This document shows positions 23,255 to 34,660 of a stretch of 64,000 nucleotides of DNA, one piece after another. Below the pieces are notes generated by a model. It was not told where the DNA came from, searched no databases, and worked only from the letters and a program-made list of their open reading frames with translations. Made by a program: the position numbers and the translations under genes. This DNA is from Pinus tabuliformis (taxonomy: Eukaryota; Streptophyta; Pinopsida; Pinales; Pinaceae), in contig CM062808.1 of NCBI GenBank assembly GCA_031772625.1, forward strand, positions 477,769,655 to 477,833,654, in the 5' to 3' direction. Position 1 is the first letter of the stretch, and every line of letters begins with the position of its first letter.

Positions 23255-25340
23255 TTAAAACTTCATGAGTATTTGCAAATCTACACCATAATTTCTACAT
23301 AACCCCATCCAAAAATTAGAAGTAAACTTTGGATCTCTATCCAAAATAATTTCCTGAGGCATATCATGTAGTCTAGAAACTTCCATCATAAAAATATTGG
23401 TTATGTTAGTTGCTTTATATGTTGACTTTATTGGAACAAGATGAGAAACTTTGGTATTATTATCAACCACTACAATAATTGCATCATGCACTTTTTCTTT
23501 CATTGGAACTTGAGTAATAGATTCCATCAATACCACATCTCACTTCCATTTTGGAATGGGTATGGGATTCAAGAAGCCTGTTGGGTGCTTATGCTTAGCC
23601 TTAACTCGTTGACACTCCAAACATCCTGCTATGTAATATGCTTCATCCTTCTATAGTCCAGGCCAAAAATATTGCTTTTTGACCACTATAAGGGTTTTCT
23701 GATAACCAGGTTACCCAGCATAAAACACCTTATGCATCTCCTTTAGAACCAATACTTTCACCTTCGACACATTTGGCACATATACACAACTTTTATAGAG
23801 AAGAACTCCATCTTATCGAAGCCCATAATCCACATATTTTGGTCGTTTTTCCTCCTGTTGCAAGTTATTCTTGATCTCCAAATATTGTTAATCTAAATTC
23901 TTAGCTTCAAAGGCTCTAGTCACTATATCTGTCTTGCACACACTTACTATTGAAGCATGAATTAAGTGAAATCTCTAGCTAATAGCATTTGCCACCCTAT
24001 TCTCCTTTCCTTTAATATATTTAATCTCGAAGTCATACTTAGCTAAGAACTCCAACCATCTAATTTGTTAAGAATTCGGACTTAACTCTTCAAATAAATG
24101 TTGCAAACTATAGTGATCGGTCTGCAACTCAAATATTTGACCCATGAGGTAATGCATCCACATCTTAAGAGCATGTATTATTGAGGCCAATTCCAAGTCA
24201 TTTGTAGGATAGTTCTTTTCATGATCCTTAAACTTCTTGGATTCATAACACACCACGTGTCAATTTTGTATAAGCACTCCCCTAGACCCTTTTTACATGC
24301 ATAAGTGCATACGAGGAAATCTTCATTTGAATCTACAATTTTCAATATTAGAGCACTTGTTAACAAATCCTTTAAGCACTGAAAGGCTCCCTCACACTCA
24401 TAGGTTCACTCAAATTTAAAACCTTTCCTCTATAACAAAGTGATAGGATAGGAAATTATAGAAAATCCCTCAATAAATCTTGTGTAATAGTTGGCTAAGC
24501 ACATAAAATATTTGACCTTTGAAACAATCTTCAGTGTTGGACATTCCTCGATAGATTTGATCTTTTTGGGTCCACATTTATCCCATCCTCCAAAATAATG
24601 TGGCCCAAATAATGGATCTTCTTCTAATATAAGGAACATTTACTGATTTTATCATATTACTGATGCACCCTGTAAACTTGTAAAACTAACCTCATATATT
24701 GTTCGTGCTCCTCCTATGAATTATAGTACACCAAATATTGTTCAGGATAACAATAGAAAATTTATCCACATACTCTCTAGTGACTCCATTCATCAAGCAC
24801 ATAAAAACACCTACTACATTGGTTAATCACAAACTCATAATGTCCATAACAAGTTCAAGAAAACCATCTTATTGATATCTTCTTCTTTAATTTGTAACTA
24901 GTGATATCCTAACCTCAAGTCCATCTTGGAAAACACCTTAGCTCCAAAAAGTTTAATGCGAAAATCATCTATCCTTGGTAATGGGTATTTATTCTTAATT
25001 GTCATTTTGCTCAGCTGTCAAATATCCACACATAACCACAATGCTCAATACTTTTTCTTAAAAAACAAGATTGGAGCAACCCATGGTGATACACTTGATC
25101 ATTTGTAACCCTTCTTCAATAACTCTTTCAACTACATCTGTAGTTCTCTGAGCTTCAAAGCGCTCATCTGATACGATGTTTTAGATACTAAAGCAACTTC
25201 AGGCACTATCTTGATGGAGAAATCTATACTCCTCTTCAGAGGTGATCCTAGGATCTCCACAAACACTTCCACATATTCTTTTAAAACATGATAATCCTCC
25301 AAGTTAGCTTGTTGATCCTTATTGGTTTCCTCCAAATGAA
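23255..25340 (-). pseudogene. Gypsy 1 pol (RT, RNase H, partial integrase)
   Basis: Fragments in several frames. A pre-RT piece (25335-25132) has YVEVFVEILGSPLKRSIDFS. The RT catalytic region is near 24760-24720, where the usual VIxxDDI reads VILNNI, so both catalytic Asp are lost. The thumb piece (24639-24430) has ECPTLKIVSKVKYFMCLANY. RNase H (24366-24068) has KIVDSNEDFLVCTYACKKGL and LQTDHYSLQHLF. Integrase (23536-23255) has VVVDNNTKVSHLVPI and LDRDPKFTSNFW. The expected first catalytic Asp of integrase (LMDFIT) reads LMESIT, and the protein ends before the catalytic Glu. Confidence 0.85.
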
Positions 25341-25499
25341 TTGCGAGGCTCTGGAAATATTTCCTAAAATTCTTCCTTAACTACAGGGTTGATATCTCTC
25401 TAATAGATATTGGTCTAGGAACTCCCTATACTTTCCTCTGCTAACTGTCATCATCAACACTTGTTATAGTAAGCCAGAACCACATGGTGCTTTTCCATC

Positions 25500-25740
25500 C
25501 AATACATGCCAATCAAACATTCATATGACCCCAATGAGATTATATTCAAATCAAACTTAGTATTTAGCTAATTCATCTCAATTAAACATTCGTTCAACAA
25601 TTTTCAACTTTCCTCATTACTTGGGTGGCTAATTGAACTAGCCACGACTTACGGTGATTACATTTCTTAAAATTATTTTTTTCTACAGTTTTGGATTAAT
25701 ATAACTATGGATAGCTCTCGAGTCAATTAAAATAGTAGTA
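25500..25740 (-). pseudogene. Gypsy 1 aspartic protease remnant
   Basis: On the minus strand the active-site segment reads TILIDSRAIHSYI (~25735-25697). Gypsy proteases carry DSGA, so the catalytic-loop Gly is changed to Arg. Downstream a LGSYECLIGMYWMEKHHVVL-like stretch (~25545-25480) is the conserved C-terminal block. Copy 2 keeps DSGA at the same place. Confidence 0.75.
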
Positions 25741-25904
25741 GGTTAGTTGTTTAACTTACCTCTGACTTTGATCATTTGCACTTGGTGCTCAACTTGATTG
25801 TTGTCCAGTGCAGCATAAATCTTGGGCACACTTCGACCCACATCTTCCACTATATCAACTTCCTATATATTATGCATAATCTTCTAACTCACATACTTAT
25901 GAGG

Positions 25905-26640
25905 GCAGTTCTTGCATCTATGGTTTTCCTCACAACCCCAACACTTCATAGGTTGCAATTGACGCTTCTTGTTTTAGTTGTTACTGTCTTTGGACTCAAA
26001 AAAAGATGGAGGTTATTTATGCTTTACTTGGGACCCATTCTTGAAATATGGGGGCCTAAATCCCTTCTTCCTTTTCTCCGTGAAGGTTTTCTTCTTAAAT
26101 TCCTAAGCCCTTTGTGCAGTTGATTTATTCTTATTATGCTCATATAATTCTTCATCATTTCTCATATCTACATCTAAAGTCTTGGCCTCATCATATTTCA
26201 ATTTGTCTACATAGAATGAATGTAGTCCACTAATATACCTTTGAATTTTGATCTTTGCATCCCTAATGAAGTCCACATATATTAACAACTTTGTGAAATT
26301 TTGGTCATATTCTTCCATAGTCATGTTCCCCACTTTAAGTTTGAAGAACTCTTGCATTTTATTCCTGTAATAACTCTGAGACAAGTATTTCCATTGGAAA
26401 TACTCCTTAAACTTCCACAATGTTAGTGTTTTCTCATCTAAATGCTTAACCTCCTTAAGTTTCTCCCACCATGAGTTAGCTTTGCCTTAAGGTGGTAAAT
26501 GGGAGTTTGAGCTTCCATATTCGACAAATAATTAAATAGTTGCAAATACTTGCCCATTCCAATATCCAAGCCTCAACTTCTTCTCCCTTTTTATGATCTT
26601 TGTTGAAAGTGGGAGGTTTAATCTTTCATAATATCCTATG
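25905..26640 (-). pseudogene. Gypsy 1 gag with zinc knuckle
   Basis: The open part (26420-26103) has the retrotransposon gag signature: WKYLSQSYYRNKMQEFFKLK, then VGNMTMEEYDQNFTKLL and IQRYISGLHSFYVDKLKYDE. Downstream a CX2CX4HX4C zinc knuckle is readable at ~25955-25910 (CWGCEENHRCKNCPH). Stops separate the pieces. Upstream of 26420 the gag N-terminus continues in broken frames to ~26640. Confidence 0.85.
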
Positions 26641-26738
26641 GAGGTTGTCCCTATCATAATTCATTTTCTCCCATATTTATATTTACTCCCTAATATCAAA
26701 GTATTTATATCTACATCATAAATCAACAGGGGCATTAC

Positions 26739-28375
26739 AAGGTTTATGGTAGGAGATGCATAGGTAGGATGGAGGCTATGAATGCCTCTTTATTTTGATT
26801 ATTCACTTATGCATATGCCCCTTGGTCACCTTCTTTTAACGAGCTATAAGAGAGGAATTTTAAAAGGCCTTTTGACGAGGAAGTGACATTTAAAACATCA
26901 AAATAGTTAGTTATAGCTTGTTTGAGGTCAACATGTTGAAGGCATACAAAAATTATGATTCTTTTTTAAATTGTAATTATTTTTTCAACATTATTAATTC
27001 AAAGAACAAATGAATGTTCTCTAAATCATAATGTTTACAAAATAAATATCATCATAATCATGACATTGGATTAAATACCAAATATAAAATTCATAAATAA
27101 ACAATCATTTATGAGTTGATATATTTAGTAGTCCAAAGGTGTGAATAATAAAAAATTATTTTTAAGGTCACTGCTAAGCTAGACACTAAATTGGTGTATG
27201 TAAACTTCACACAGTGATTTTCCTATTAAAATCTATGATATTTTGTCTCTATCAATACAAGTAGAAAACCTCTCTATAAATAGGTGTTAGGGTCACTTAT
27301 GATGTTGATACTAACATGAGGTATGGTACTCTTAGGGAATGTCATTAAATGTTAGAAATATCAATCCCATAAAATATGTTGGGAAGTGAAGAATTGTTTT
27401 ATATTCAAGCTAGAAACTTTATTGTAATGTAACATCATGAGTAATATATGAACGTGGGATATTATATAGTATTTACATATTAAATTGGTTGTTGTTTGAG
27501 TGTATATATAAAAAAATAGATATATCTTATTTGTCCAAAAATAAGGTGGAAATTGTTATGGGTTTTAATATTTCTTTGTATTCAATGTAGAGAGGTTATT
27601 TAAAATGTTGATATTAGCATGAAGTGAGATACTCTTAGGGGTGTGTATCTTTGAATGTTATGTTGGCAATATCAATTCCATAAAATATGTTGGAAAATAG
27701 AAAATCATCATATAATCTTTATATATTAGTTACTATTAGAATGTATCCATAAAATATATTGGAAAGTAGAAGATTGTCGTATCATATTTATATATTAGTT
27801 ACTATTAGAATGTATATAAAAAAGTGATGTATCATATATATTAAAAAATAAGATAAGATAAACCATTATTATGGGTTTTGATATTTTTTATATTATTGAA
27901 ATAAATCATATCAATATACACTTACTTTTATCAATTAATCTTAATTTATTAAGATAATCTATAACACATACTTATCCTAATATATTATTAAATTTAATAA
28001 AAACATTAATTAACACTTTAAAAGTCCAAACCATCGGAATATTATAAACTCTAGTGTTAAACCTCACATGTGTAATGATTTGTGGCTTCAAAACCAACCA
28101 TTTTTGTAATTTGAAACAACAGTGTTTTTGTAACTTTAAAAAGTGAATTCTAATATTTTATAACAATGTTTAGTAATCATTCTCAGATGAAATTGATTTT
28201 ACTTGGTTCATTAAATTTCAAAAATCTTAACAGCTTGAAATTCATAAAACATGACCTTTGTTGAAAGCAATAAAAGCTTGCATGGCACAGTCTATATAAG
28301 TGACGAGGTGACGGTCCAATTCGCTTAAGTTTATTTTGATTTTATCTGATCTCCTCCCATGCAATGGTAGTCTCC
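26739..28375 (+). repeat. Host segment, copy A (flank of Gypsy 1 plus TATA leader)
   Basis: Starts AGGTTTATGGTAGGAGATGC right at the Gypsy LTR end and aligns by eye with 53543-55470 throughout. Parts also align with 60180-60330 and 60730-61020. AT-rich, no ORF. Contains internal ~300-bp and 69-bp duplications (27303/27608 and 27678/27747) and ends in a TATA box leader. Similarity to the other copies is lost just after CTCCTCCCATGCAATGGTAG (~28378). Confidence 0.85.
28293..28300 (+). promoter_or_regulatory. TATA box, copy A
   Basis: TATATAAG in the context GCACAGTCTATATAAGTGAC. The same box occurs at 55399 and 60985 in the paralogous copies, with conserved upstream sequence (TTCATTAAATTTCAAAAA, AAACATGACC). 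Confidence 0.6.
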
Positions 28376-29967
28376 CGTGATGTTCTTGTGAAGCTGACTG
28401 GTTCGCGGGACTTAGATGCATTGTAACAATTTTGCATTCTTTCCTATTCGAGCCTTGTTGACAGTGTTGGATCTGCCAACAGTGGATCTCCCCGGTATGA
28501 AGTCCCAACTTGACCTCACACTGTTTGGTGTAGGAGTCCCATCCAGTGTGATGGCCTGGTTTCCATTATCTTAGAGATTTGCCTTAGTTCTTTTTGTTCA
28601 ACACATGAGAGTGTTATGCTTGTATCTTCAAAAAGTGAGGTGAGTATGCCTAGTGAGGGTAAAAGTGAGCCTCTAGATGAGAAGTAGTAGTACCGCCCAG
28701 GGAGAGACACACGCGAAAACAACAAGGGTCTATCCAACATCCAGCAGAGTAGTCCACAACAGATGCAGTAGTCGTTAAAACCAAAGTGTGAGGGAAAACA
28801 TGTACACCATCTAACGGAGTAGTCCACACAGGGGTGACATCATTATAATCAGGAAAAACTAGAATGGTCTGTCTAATGTCCTGTAGAGTAGTCCACATGG
28901 ATGAGACAACAGTGATGAACAATACAACACATCTTCAATAATGTAAGTACTAAAATAATCAAAGTAGTTCAATTATCTTAGTACAGGTTAAGCAAACATG
29001 CATTACAAATGTTTAAAGAGTAGTCTTACAAACATCTACAAAACATGCGTGAAAACGTGTTGGCTTGAAATAGGCTTCTGAATTAAGAAAAAGTCCCAAG
29101 ACACATATGTACACCATACATCACTAGTCCCAGTAGTGGGACATTGGAGCCACTCCTCGCTCCTCAAAGAACAGACTACAGACTCTCAAGGCTATGTGGG
29201 AGGAGCCAAGGTGAAAAGTCCTTTGCTCATACAATGGGAGGGGTATATATAGCCAAGGGTGATTCTTGACCCTTGTGACTCTTGGACTACCCTTGTGACT
29301 GTTCAACTTCCCATGACTTTTAAACTGACATGACTCTTCAACTTTTGTGTGCATCCATTGGACTTCACTTTACATTACATTCAGTTACAACGGATATGGC
29401 CCATAATGGTGATGTGGCTGAGACAACTCATGACACTGCTGACATGTACTGGCTAACTGTGGTGTCCATGTCAAGCTGCTATGCTGCTGAGTGGTGGATG
29501 TACTCTTTGTGTGCTTTGTCTTCTCCTCCTTCTCCTCCGTATGGAATCGTGTTGTGGGGTATTCGATGGTCTTGGTCTTGCTTGATGATTCAATACATGT
29601 GTTCCTTTTTCTTGTTGCTTGAAATGCTTGGTACGTCTATCCAACTGCAAGAAAGTCTCCTAGTGCGATCCTTCTTCTTCCCATTCATCATCTTGCCATG
29701 ATCTACCAGGGTATACATGTTCCTGCAATTCACTCATGACGGGATGACATCAAATCCAAAACCTCCTAGTCTAAAATGATGCATTGTTCTCGTGTTCTGG
29801 GTTATAGGGAGGGAGGACAACTCACTGAGACAACATAGCTCAGGCTGGAATGAGACATTCCAGGAGGAAAACTTGCACTATCAGGAAAACTACACAATGA
29901 TCACTGGGAGGCAGGATTGCACAGTGAGAGTCACCAGTGTCATTTGTAAGGTGGGACCCTGAGGGGG
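28376..29967. other. Unclassified repeat DNA, no gene seen
   Basis: Contains a ~70-bp tandem repeat (28722-28920). The small ORFs here (28242-28922 minus, 29124-29354 minus, 29330-29701 plus) show no recognisable domain. Probably the left part of the unclassified element that carries the ORF at 30847-32421. Confidence 0.4.
28722..28920. repeat. ~70-bp tandem repeat, three copies
   Basis: Three units share AGAGTAGTCCACA (at ~28746, ~28817 and ~28887) preceded by CTATCCAACATCCAGC-, CCATCTAACGG- and CTGTCTAATGTCCTGT-like words. Confidence 0.8.
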
Positions 29968-29989
29968 TCAGCTTCTGCACAATTTCCAG

Positions 29990-30450
29990 AGGGAAGACAG
30001 AGTGGGGTTGCAGAGGGACTTTTGGTCAGTTCTGCACAGTTTCCAGGAAGAGGACAGAGCAGGCTTGTAGAGGGACTGCTTGTCATTACTGTTCAAATTT
30101 CTAGAGCGAAGAAAGAGTAGTGTTGCAGAGGGACTGCTGGTTATGATTGCGCAATTTATGGGAACAGTGCAGGATAGGCAGCAGGGGAACTTCCATGCAT
30201 GTCTACGCAATTTCTGGAGGCAGGGCAGCAAGGTTTCTATGGGCAATATTGGGCAATTTTGGGGAACAATGCAGAGCAAGGCAACAGATGACGAGCTGGG
30301 CATGTCTGCGCAATTTTGGGGAACACTACAAACCCAGGTCTCAGAGCAGTGCTGGCTCCTGGTAGGCAAGAAGGAGGGTTGATGATTTTGCTTGAGAAAT
30401 GTGCAGTTGGATAGGGAGGTCGTTTCTATGCAATTATGGGCGGTAGATAG
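29990..30450. repeat. 58-67-bp tandem repeats with GCAATTT(C/T)TGG words
   Basis: TTG(C/T)AGAGGGACT recurs at ~30008, ~30066 and ~30133. GCGCAATTT or close variants recur at ~30151, ~30203, ~30249, ~30306 and ~30428. Same vocabulary as the clusters at 32560-32860 and 33520-33700. Confidence 0.7.
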
Positions 30451-30846
30451 GATGCTCACCTCTTATGTAGTGCAACTGACCTAGAAGACAAACTCAAGAA
30501 CTACGTAGTTCCAGGCCGCAGAGCAGGGTCACTAAGGGCTGAGACTGTGAAGTGCATCTTAGTTGGGGTCTGGTGGAAGAGGGTTGTTCGATTAGGTAGA
30601 TTTTCAGGAAAATGGCTAAGTATCAAAATTAAGCAAACTTATGCAGACTAACATTGTGAACATACAATTAGCATACTCGACGACGAGACAACATAGAACA
30701 CCATGACAACAAGACAAAACATGCCCTTAGTGAGACTATCTTGGAGTTGAGAGCGATAAGTGTGACACTTGTGATAGACCTTCGGACGACCATGACGACA
30801 CTTGCGCGATAGTGCTTACAACTTTGTGTGTGAGTACAATGGATGT

Positions 30847-32421
30847 TCACATAGTGAATACAACCCAATCACACAAAAGCATACCTTCAAACTCACTAGA
30901 ATTAGATCCAAAGCATGTAAAAGCAATCAACATGCCAAAAGATGACTGTTGTTCAAACAAGAAAAAAGATGAAAAAACTTCACAAAAGCTCATGGGGTGA
31001 GCTCGAATGTTTGCAACCATCAAAGGAAAAACCAAGGAAGGCTCTGAAATTTGGATGCATGCCAAAATTTTGGAGGGTGTTGCAGCCACTACGACAGGTC
31101 TGTAAAATATCTCGTTTGGCCATTGGAAATGAATCTTTGCACAATGTTCTTTGAAAACATTCCTAATATCGTACAGATTGAAGTCCAAATGATCGAATGT
31201 GAATTTATCTATCTCCTTACATTTGGTGTCAGTAACCTTCAAATTCTTGATCTCATACAATCCAATTTTAAAAGGAAGAATGAACCAATATGCTTTCTTC
31301 TTCCTGTGAAAAACTCCTAATAACCCGTGGAAATATGATAAGAAACTTCTTGCATGACCAACTTTTCGGTGGCATACCTTGGTAGAAGATGTGTAGAATT
31401 CTAGCTTCCAAACACTGAGGTAAGTGTCGTCCAGTGAGGAAAACCAATCTGCTAATTCTGACAATGCATCCATTGCCTCACGAGACATGCAAGGTGGTTC
31501 TTCCTCAAAGATTAACTTGTATAATGGAATGAGTAAGTGATCACTCAACTTTTCAATTACTCCATTGTAGTTGCACTCCGAAAGCAACTTGCAGTAAAAG
31601 TGCACAAAAATTTCTCTTGGTGACGAGGTCCAACTCATGCCAGGAAATGAGTTTTAAGCACATATTTCCTCCAACAAGTAAGAAGACATGTTGAATCTAG
31701 CTTGCTTATTCTTAGGAGGGTTCTTAGCATTAGTCACATTAATTCTCAATTGTTGAGCCAACAAATTCAATCAGTTGAATGGTTTTCCTTCATTCACAAC
31801 TTGATTAAGAAAGAATGCCCAACCTTCTGGAAAGGTCTCAGTACTGCTTTGACCATAGATCTGACAACATAAGACTATCAAGTACTAATAATCCTTCCTA
31901 AGATATTTGGTCTTGTAAGTGTTGTTGGGTGTCTGGAAGAATTTGGAAGGCTCTTTCACCCAACCTTTGATGATACCCTTTGTGGTCAAGTAGTTGGTGA
32001 CTACATAAAAGTGGGAATCCATGAATGATTCTAGTCGTGGAAAATGATACATAAGCTAATAATCGTGTTCCATAAAAGAGGAAAGCCTTTTTCCACTGTC
32101 ACTACTAATATTCATGGTCTTAGTATCTATATATGACAGCATCCAACTGACAATGTCTGCACATGGAAAAATCAGATACCTATATGCAATCTTGTATAAT
32201 CCTAACCTTTGGACATTGTTGTAGACCTATCAGTCTTCAAGATATGCTTTAAAATTGTTTGCTAAGAATATCTCATTCACATTTTTCCATGTAATGTCTG
32301 AATATTTCTCTATAAACAACTGAGTGTTTGATAAAACTAGCAAGTTCACTGGAGTACTCTCAACTGCCTCCTTGGTGCTACTTTCTGTAGTGTCCCTTGA
32401 GACAGATCTCTTGGGAGCCAT
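30847..32421 (-). pseudogene. ORF of unknown family in unclassified repeat, decayed
   Basis: I do not recognise a named family. The N-terminus is open from Met at 32421 (MAPKRSVSRDTTESSTKEAV ... DITWKNVNEIFLANNFKAYL), then hits a stop. Coherent codons continue in the same direction through ~31660 with scattered stops: SFMDSHFYVVTNYLTTKGII, PEGWAFFLNQVVNEGKPFN, LLAQQLRINVTNAKNPPKNK. They join a 263-residue open frame (31638-30847) containing SPREIFVHFYCKLLSECNYN, EEEPPCMSREAMDALSELAD, HRKKKAYWFILPFKIGLYEI and VVAATPSKILACIQ. Total would be about 525 residues. Composition suggests a soluble, globular, charged protein with no membrane segment. Repeat clusters on both sides suggest it belongs to a mobile element rather than a host gene. 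Function unknown. Confidence 0.5.
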
Positions 32422-32559
32422 GGTAATAGTAACTAATCAAGGTAATTGCTCAAAAATTGTAGTGCCTGTAGGAGAAAAATGCACTCATGGCAAACATAAG
32501 TTATCTCAAGCAAAACAAATCACAGAACGAGACCAAGGCAACAACCACAAGTCTGAGAG

Positions 32560-32860
32560 AAAAAGTTGTGCAATTCCTGGGCTGAAGGGAGAGGTTGAGC
32601 TTAGTAATTGCGCATTTCACAATCTCAACAGGTAGAGGGGAAGATTGAGGCTTGAGATTGCGCAATGCGCAGTCTTCGCCTAGGCAGGGTGAGGTAGAGA
32701 CTACGCATTGCATAATCTCAGTGGCTAAGGATGGGGTTTGAGCCCTAGAACTGTGCAATGTGTAGTTTAAAAAGCCACAAACTACACATTGCACAATCTT
32801 AGAGGCCAAGCACAAGGCTTGAGCCTTAGAGTTGTGAAATGTGCAGTTGGGGATGGAAAT
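32560..32860. repeat. TTGCGCAAT-like motif cluster (right side 1)
   Basis: Alternating (A/G)ATTGCGCAAT, AACTGTGCAATGTG and CTACGCATTGCATAATCTC words every ~25-50 bp, separated by GGCTTGAG(C/A) phrases. About six motif copies in 300 bp. Confidence 0.65.
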
Positions 32861-33519
32861 TGTTGGACAAGTAAAGGAAGATATGCCCAGGAAGGAGGTG
32901 GGAAAGTGAAAGATCTGAATGATAGTACAAACAAGAGTGTATATCTGACTGAGGGAAAAATATATCAATGAGAATAAAGTGTAGAAAATCAACATGCAAA
33001 AGGAAAAGCAAACATGCACAGGGAGGTGCCTTAACGACCACCATTGGTGGGAAAAAACAAGAAGTTGATGCGAAACTTGTAAAAAGTGAACAACAGACTT
33101 AACCAACACTTATACAAGCTAATATAAGTTAAAACGTGAGAAACTATGAAAATAAATAATAAAAACAACACTCATGGAAGCGAAACGACAAAAAGTGACA
33201 AAAAATGACAAAAGCGAAACTCTCTCGGAAAAGTGCCACAAACTCCATCGAAGGCTCCTTGATCTCCTTGGGAAGGCTAGAGATCCAAGATGAAATGTGC
33301 AAATGAGCTCTAGGGGTGTCTATTATACAGATATATGCTAGGCCAAGGTTTATGGCACGCATGCATAAAATCAAGGAAAATGTGACACTTAGCGAAAAGT
33401 AGAAAACAACAACTTGTGCCACTCTTCAGGAAACTAATTGTCCACTCCCTATTTTCTATGGATTTCCTTTTTCTTTTTGATCTTTTTCTTTTTCGAGAAA
33501 CTAGCCATTCACACTGCCA

Positions 33520-33710
33520 AGAAGGATTGCGTAATTCCCAACCATAAGGGCTGGGAAATTCCTTGGCTCAGTGAACTGTGCAATTTATGAGGGTAGGGGA
33601 AGCTTTTTTGAAATTTCTAAACTTAAGGCTGGCTTGACTCTCAGGATTACGTAATTCATATCCTCAAGGCTAGACTACCTTCCAAGATTGCGCAATTTCT
33701 GAAGGGAAGA
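33520..33710. repeat. TTGCGCAAT-like motif cluster (right side 2)
   Basis: GATTGCGTAATTCC, AACTGTGCAATTTATG, GATTACGTAATTCAT and GATTGCGCAATTTCTG at ~33523, ~33576, ~33643 and ~33685, each followed by a CCTCAAGGCT/GGGGAAG-like phrase. Confidence 0.65.
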
Positions 33711-33950
33711 CTGACAATGCTGCAAGGTCAAGGTAGGAGATGGATTGTGTTTGAAAAGTATAAAATCAAGATCAAAACAAGACATCACAGGTATTTCATG
33801 GAATTCTAAGTCTTTAACATAGATCGAATACTTGACTACAGTGAATGATGAGCTCCTGTGGGCAGGAGGGAGGCTCCAAAATTTAAGCATGGGAAAAATT
33901 TTGGAGGGTGGTTGTAGCAGCTACAACACATAGCTAACGAGCTCAACCAT
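33675..33950 (-). pseudogene. Fragment related to the C-terminus of the unknown ORF
   Basis: Around 33880-33930 the + strand AAATTTTGGAGGGTGGTTGT parallels AAATTTTGGAGGGTGTTGCA at ~31063, which encodes part of the unknown ORF. The open frame 33890-33675 is otherwise unrecognised. Probably a second, partial copy of the same repeat family. Confidence 0.35.
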
Positions 33951-34660
33951 GGGGAAGGAACTTGTTGTACCTTCTTAGGTTACTCCTTCTCACAAGGTGG
34001 GGTGTTGTAGGGACTAGTCTCCTCGAGGTTAGATATGTAGGCCATTGGTGAGCTTGACATTAACTACATGCAACCTATGAAGAATACCTTGATGGGCGAG
34101 GGACAAATGGATTAGAGAAAAGGAATTATTTTAACTATGAACTATTAATAGGTTATAATTGGTAGGGATGGTGATGATATGGATTTATATGTTGAAAGTT
34201 TCCAGTGAAATGTGTGTCATAGAATGTAAGGAGTATCACAAAACTTGCTAGGAAGGCCATGGTCCACAATATTTTCTCGATACGTTTGATATTAGATGTT
34301 TTTTGTCTTCAAAAAATTAAAGTTACCAATATCACTTTAGACATGATCTTGCATTAAATTTCTCATGATGTATGATTTATTACCTTTGTACTAAGATAAC
34401 AAAAATAAAATGTGAATAATTGGGAAAATGAAATATAGTATAGAGGGTGGATAACAATGTATTTCCTTTAACGTAATTCAAGTCACAAGGATTCATGGCA
34501 AGAGCTATGCCATGCACTTATTAGAAAAAATATCTATTACAAGTCAGTAGCCCATGTTCTCATTCTCATGTCCTTTCTTAGCAAGTTAGAAACCAATATC
34601 CTTCCAATTCACTCTTGTTGCATCACAATGTGAGTTGTTAAGGCTAATTTTAAGTGATAT
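33950..34660. repeat. Host segment left part, paralogue of 59585-60140
   Basis: By eye both contain TAGGGACTAG(T/C)CTCCTC, TTAATAGGTTATAATT, TTATGTTGAAAGTTT and TCATAGAATGT in the same order and spacing. No gene. It lies left of the Gypsy 2 nest, while the right part of the same segment lies at 53543. Confidence 0.75.

Larger units (their letters stand above)
23255..26738 (-). mobile_element. Ty3/Gypsy retrotransposon copy 1, decayed and truncated
   Basis: Minus-strand order gag, protease, reverse transcriptase, RNase H, integrase is diagnostic of Gypsy. The element ends at 26738 with the LTR start (minus: TGTAATGCCCCTGTTGATTT). Only ~55 bp of the 5' LTR remains, joined directly to gag, so most of the LTR and leader is deleted. 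The left edge is inside integrase (~23255), so the 3' LTR is missing. A related copy lies at 40788-46840 with the same right-hand flank. Confidence 0.88.

Noticed and set aside
28242..28508. 88-residue minus ORF over the copy A TATA leader
   Set aside because: It runs antisense through a conserved promoter segment and is not open in copies B and C.
29330..29701. 123-residue plus ORF with hydrophobic C-terminus
   Set aside because: No recognisable domain, and it lies in repeat DNA with many chance ORFs. Not called as a gene.
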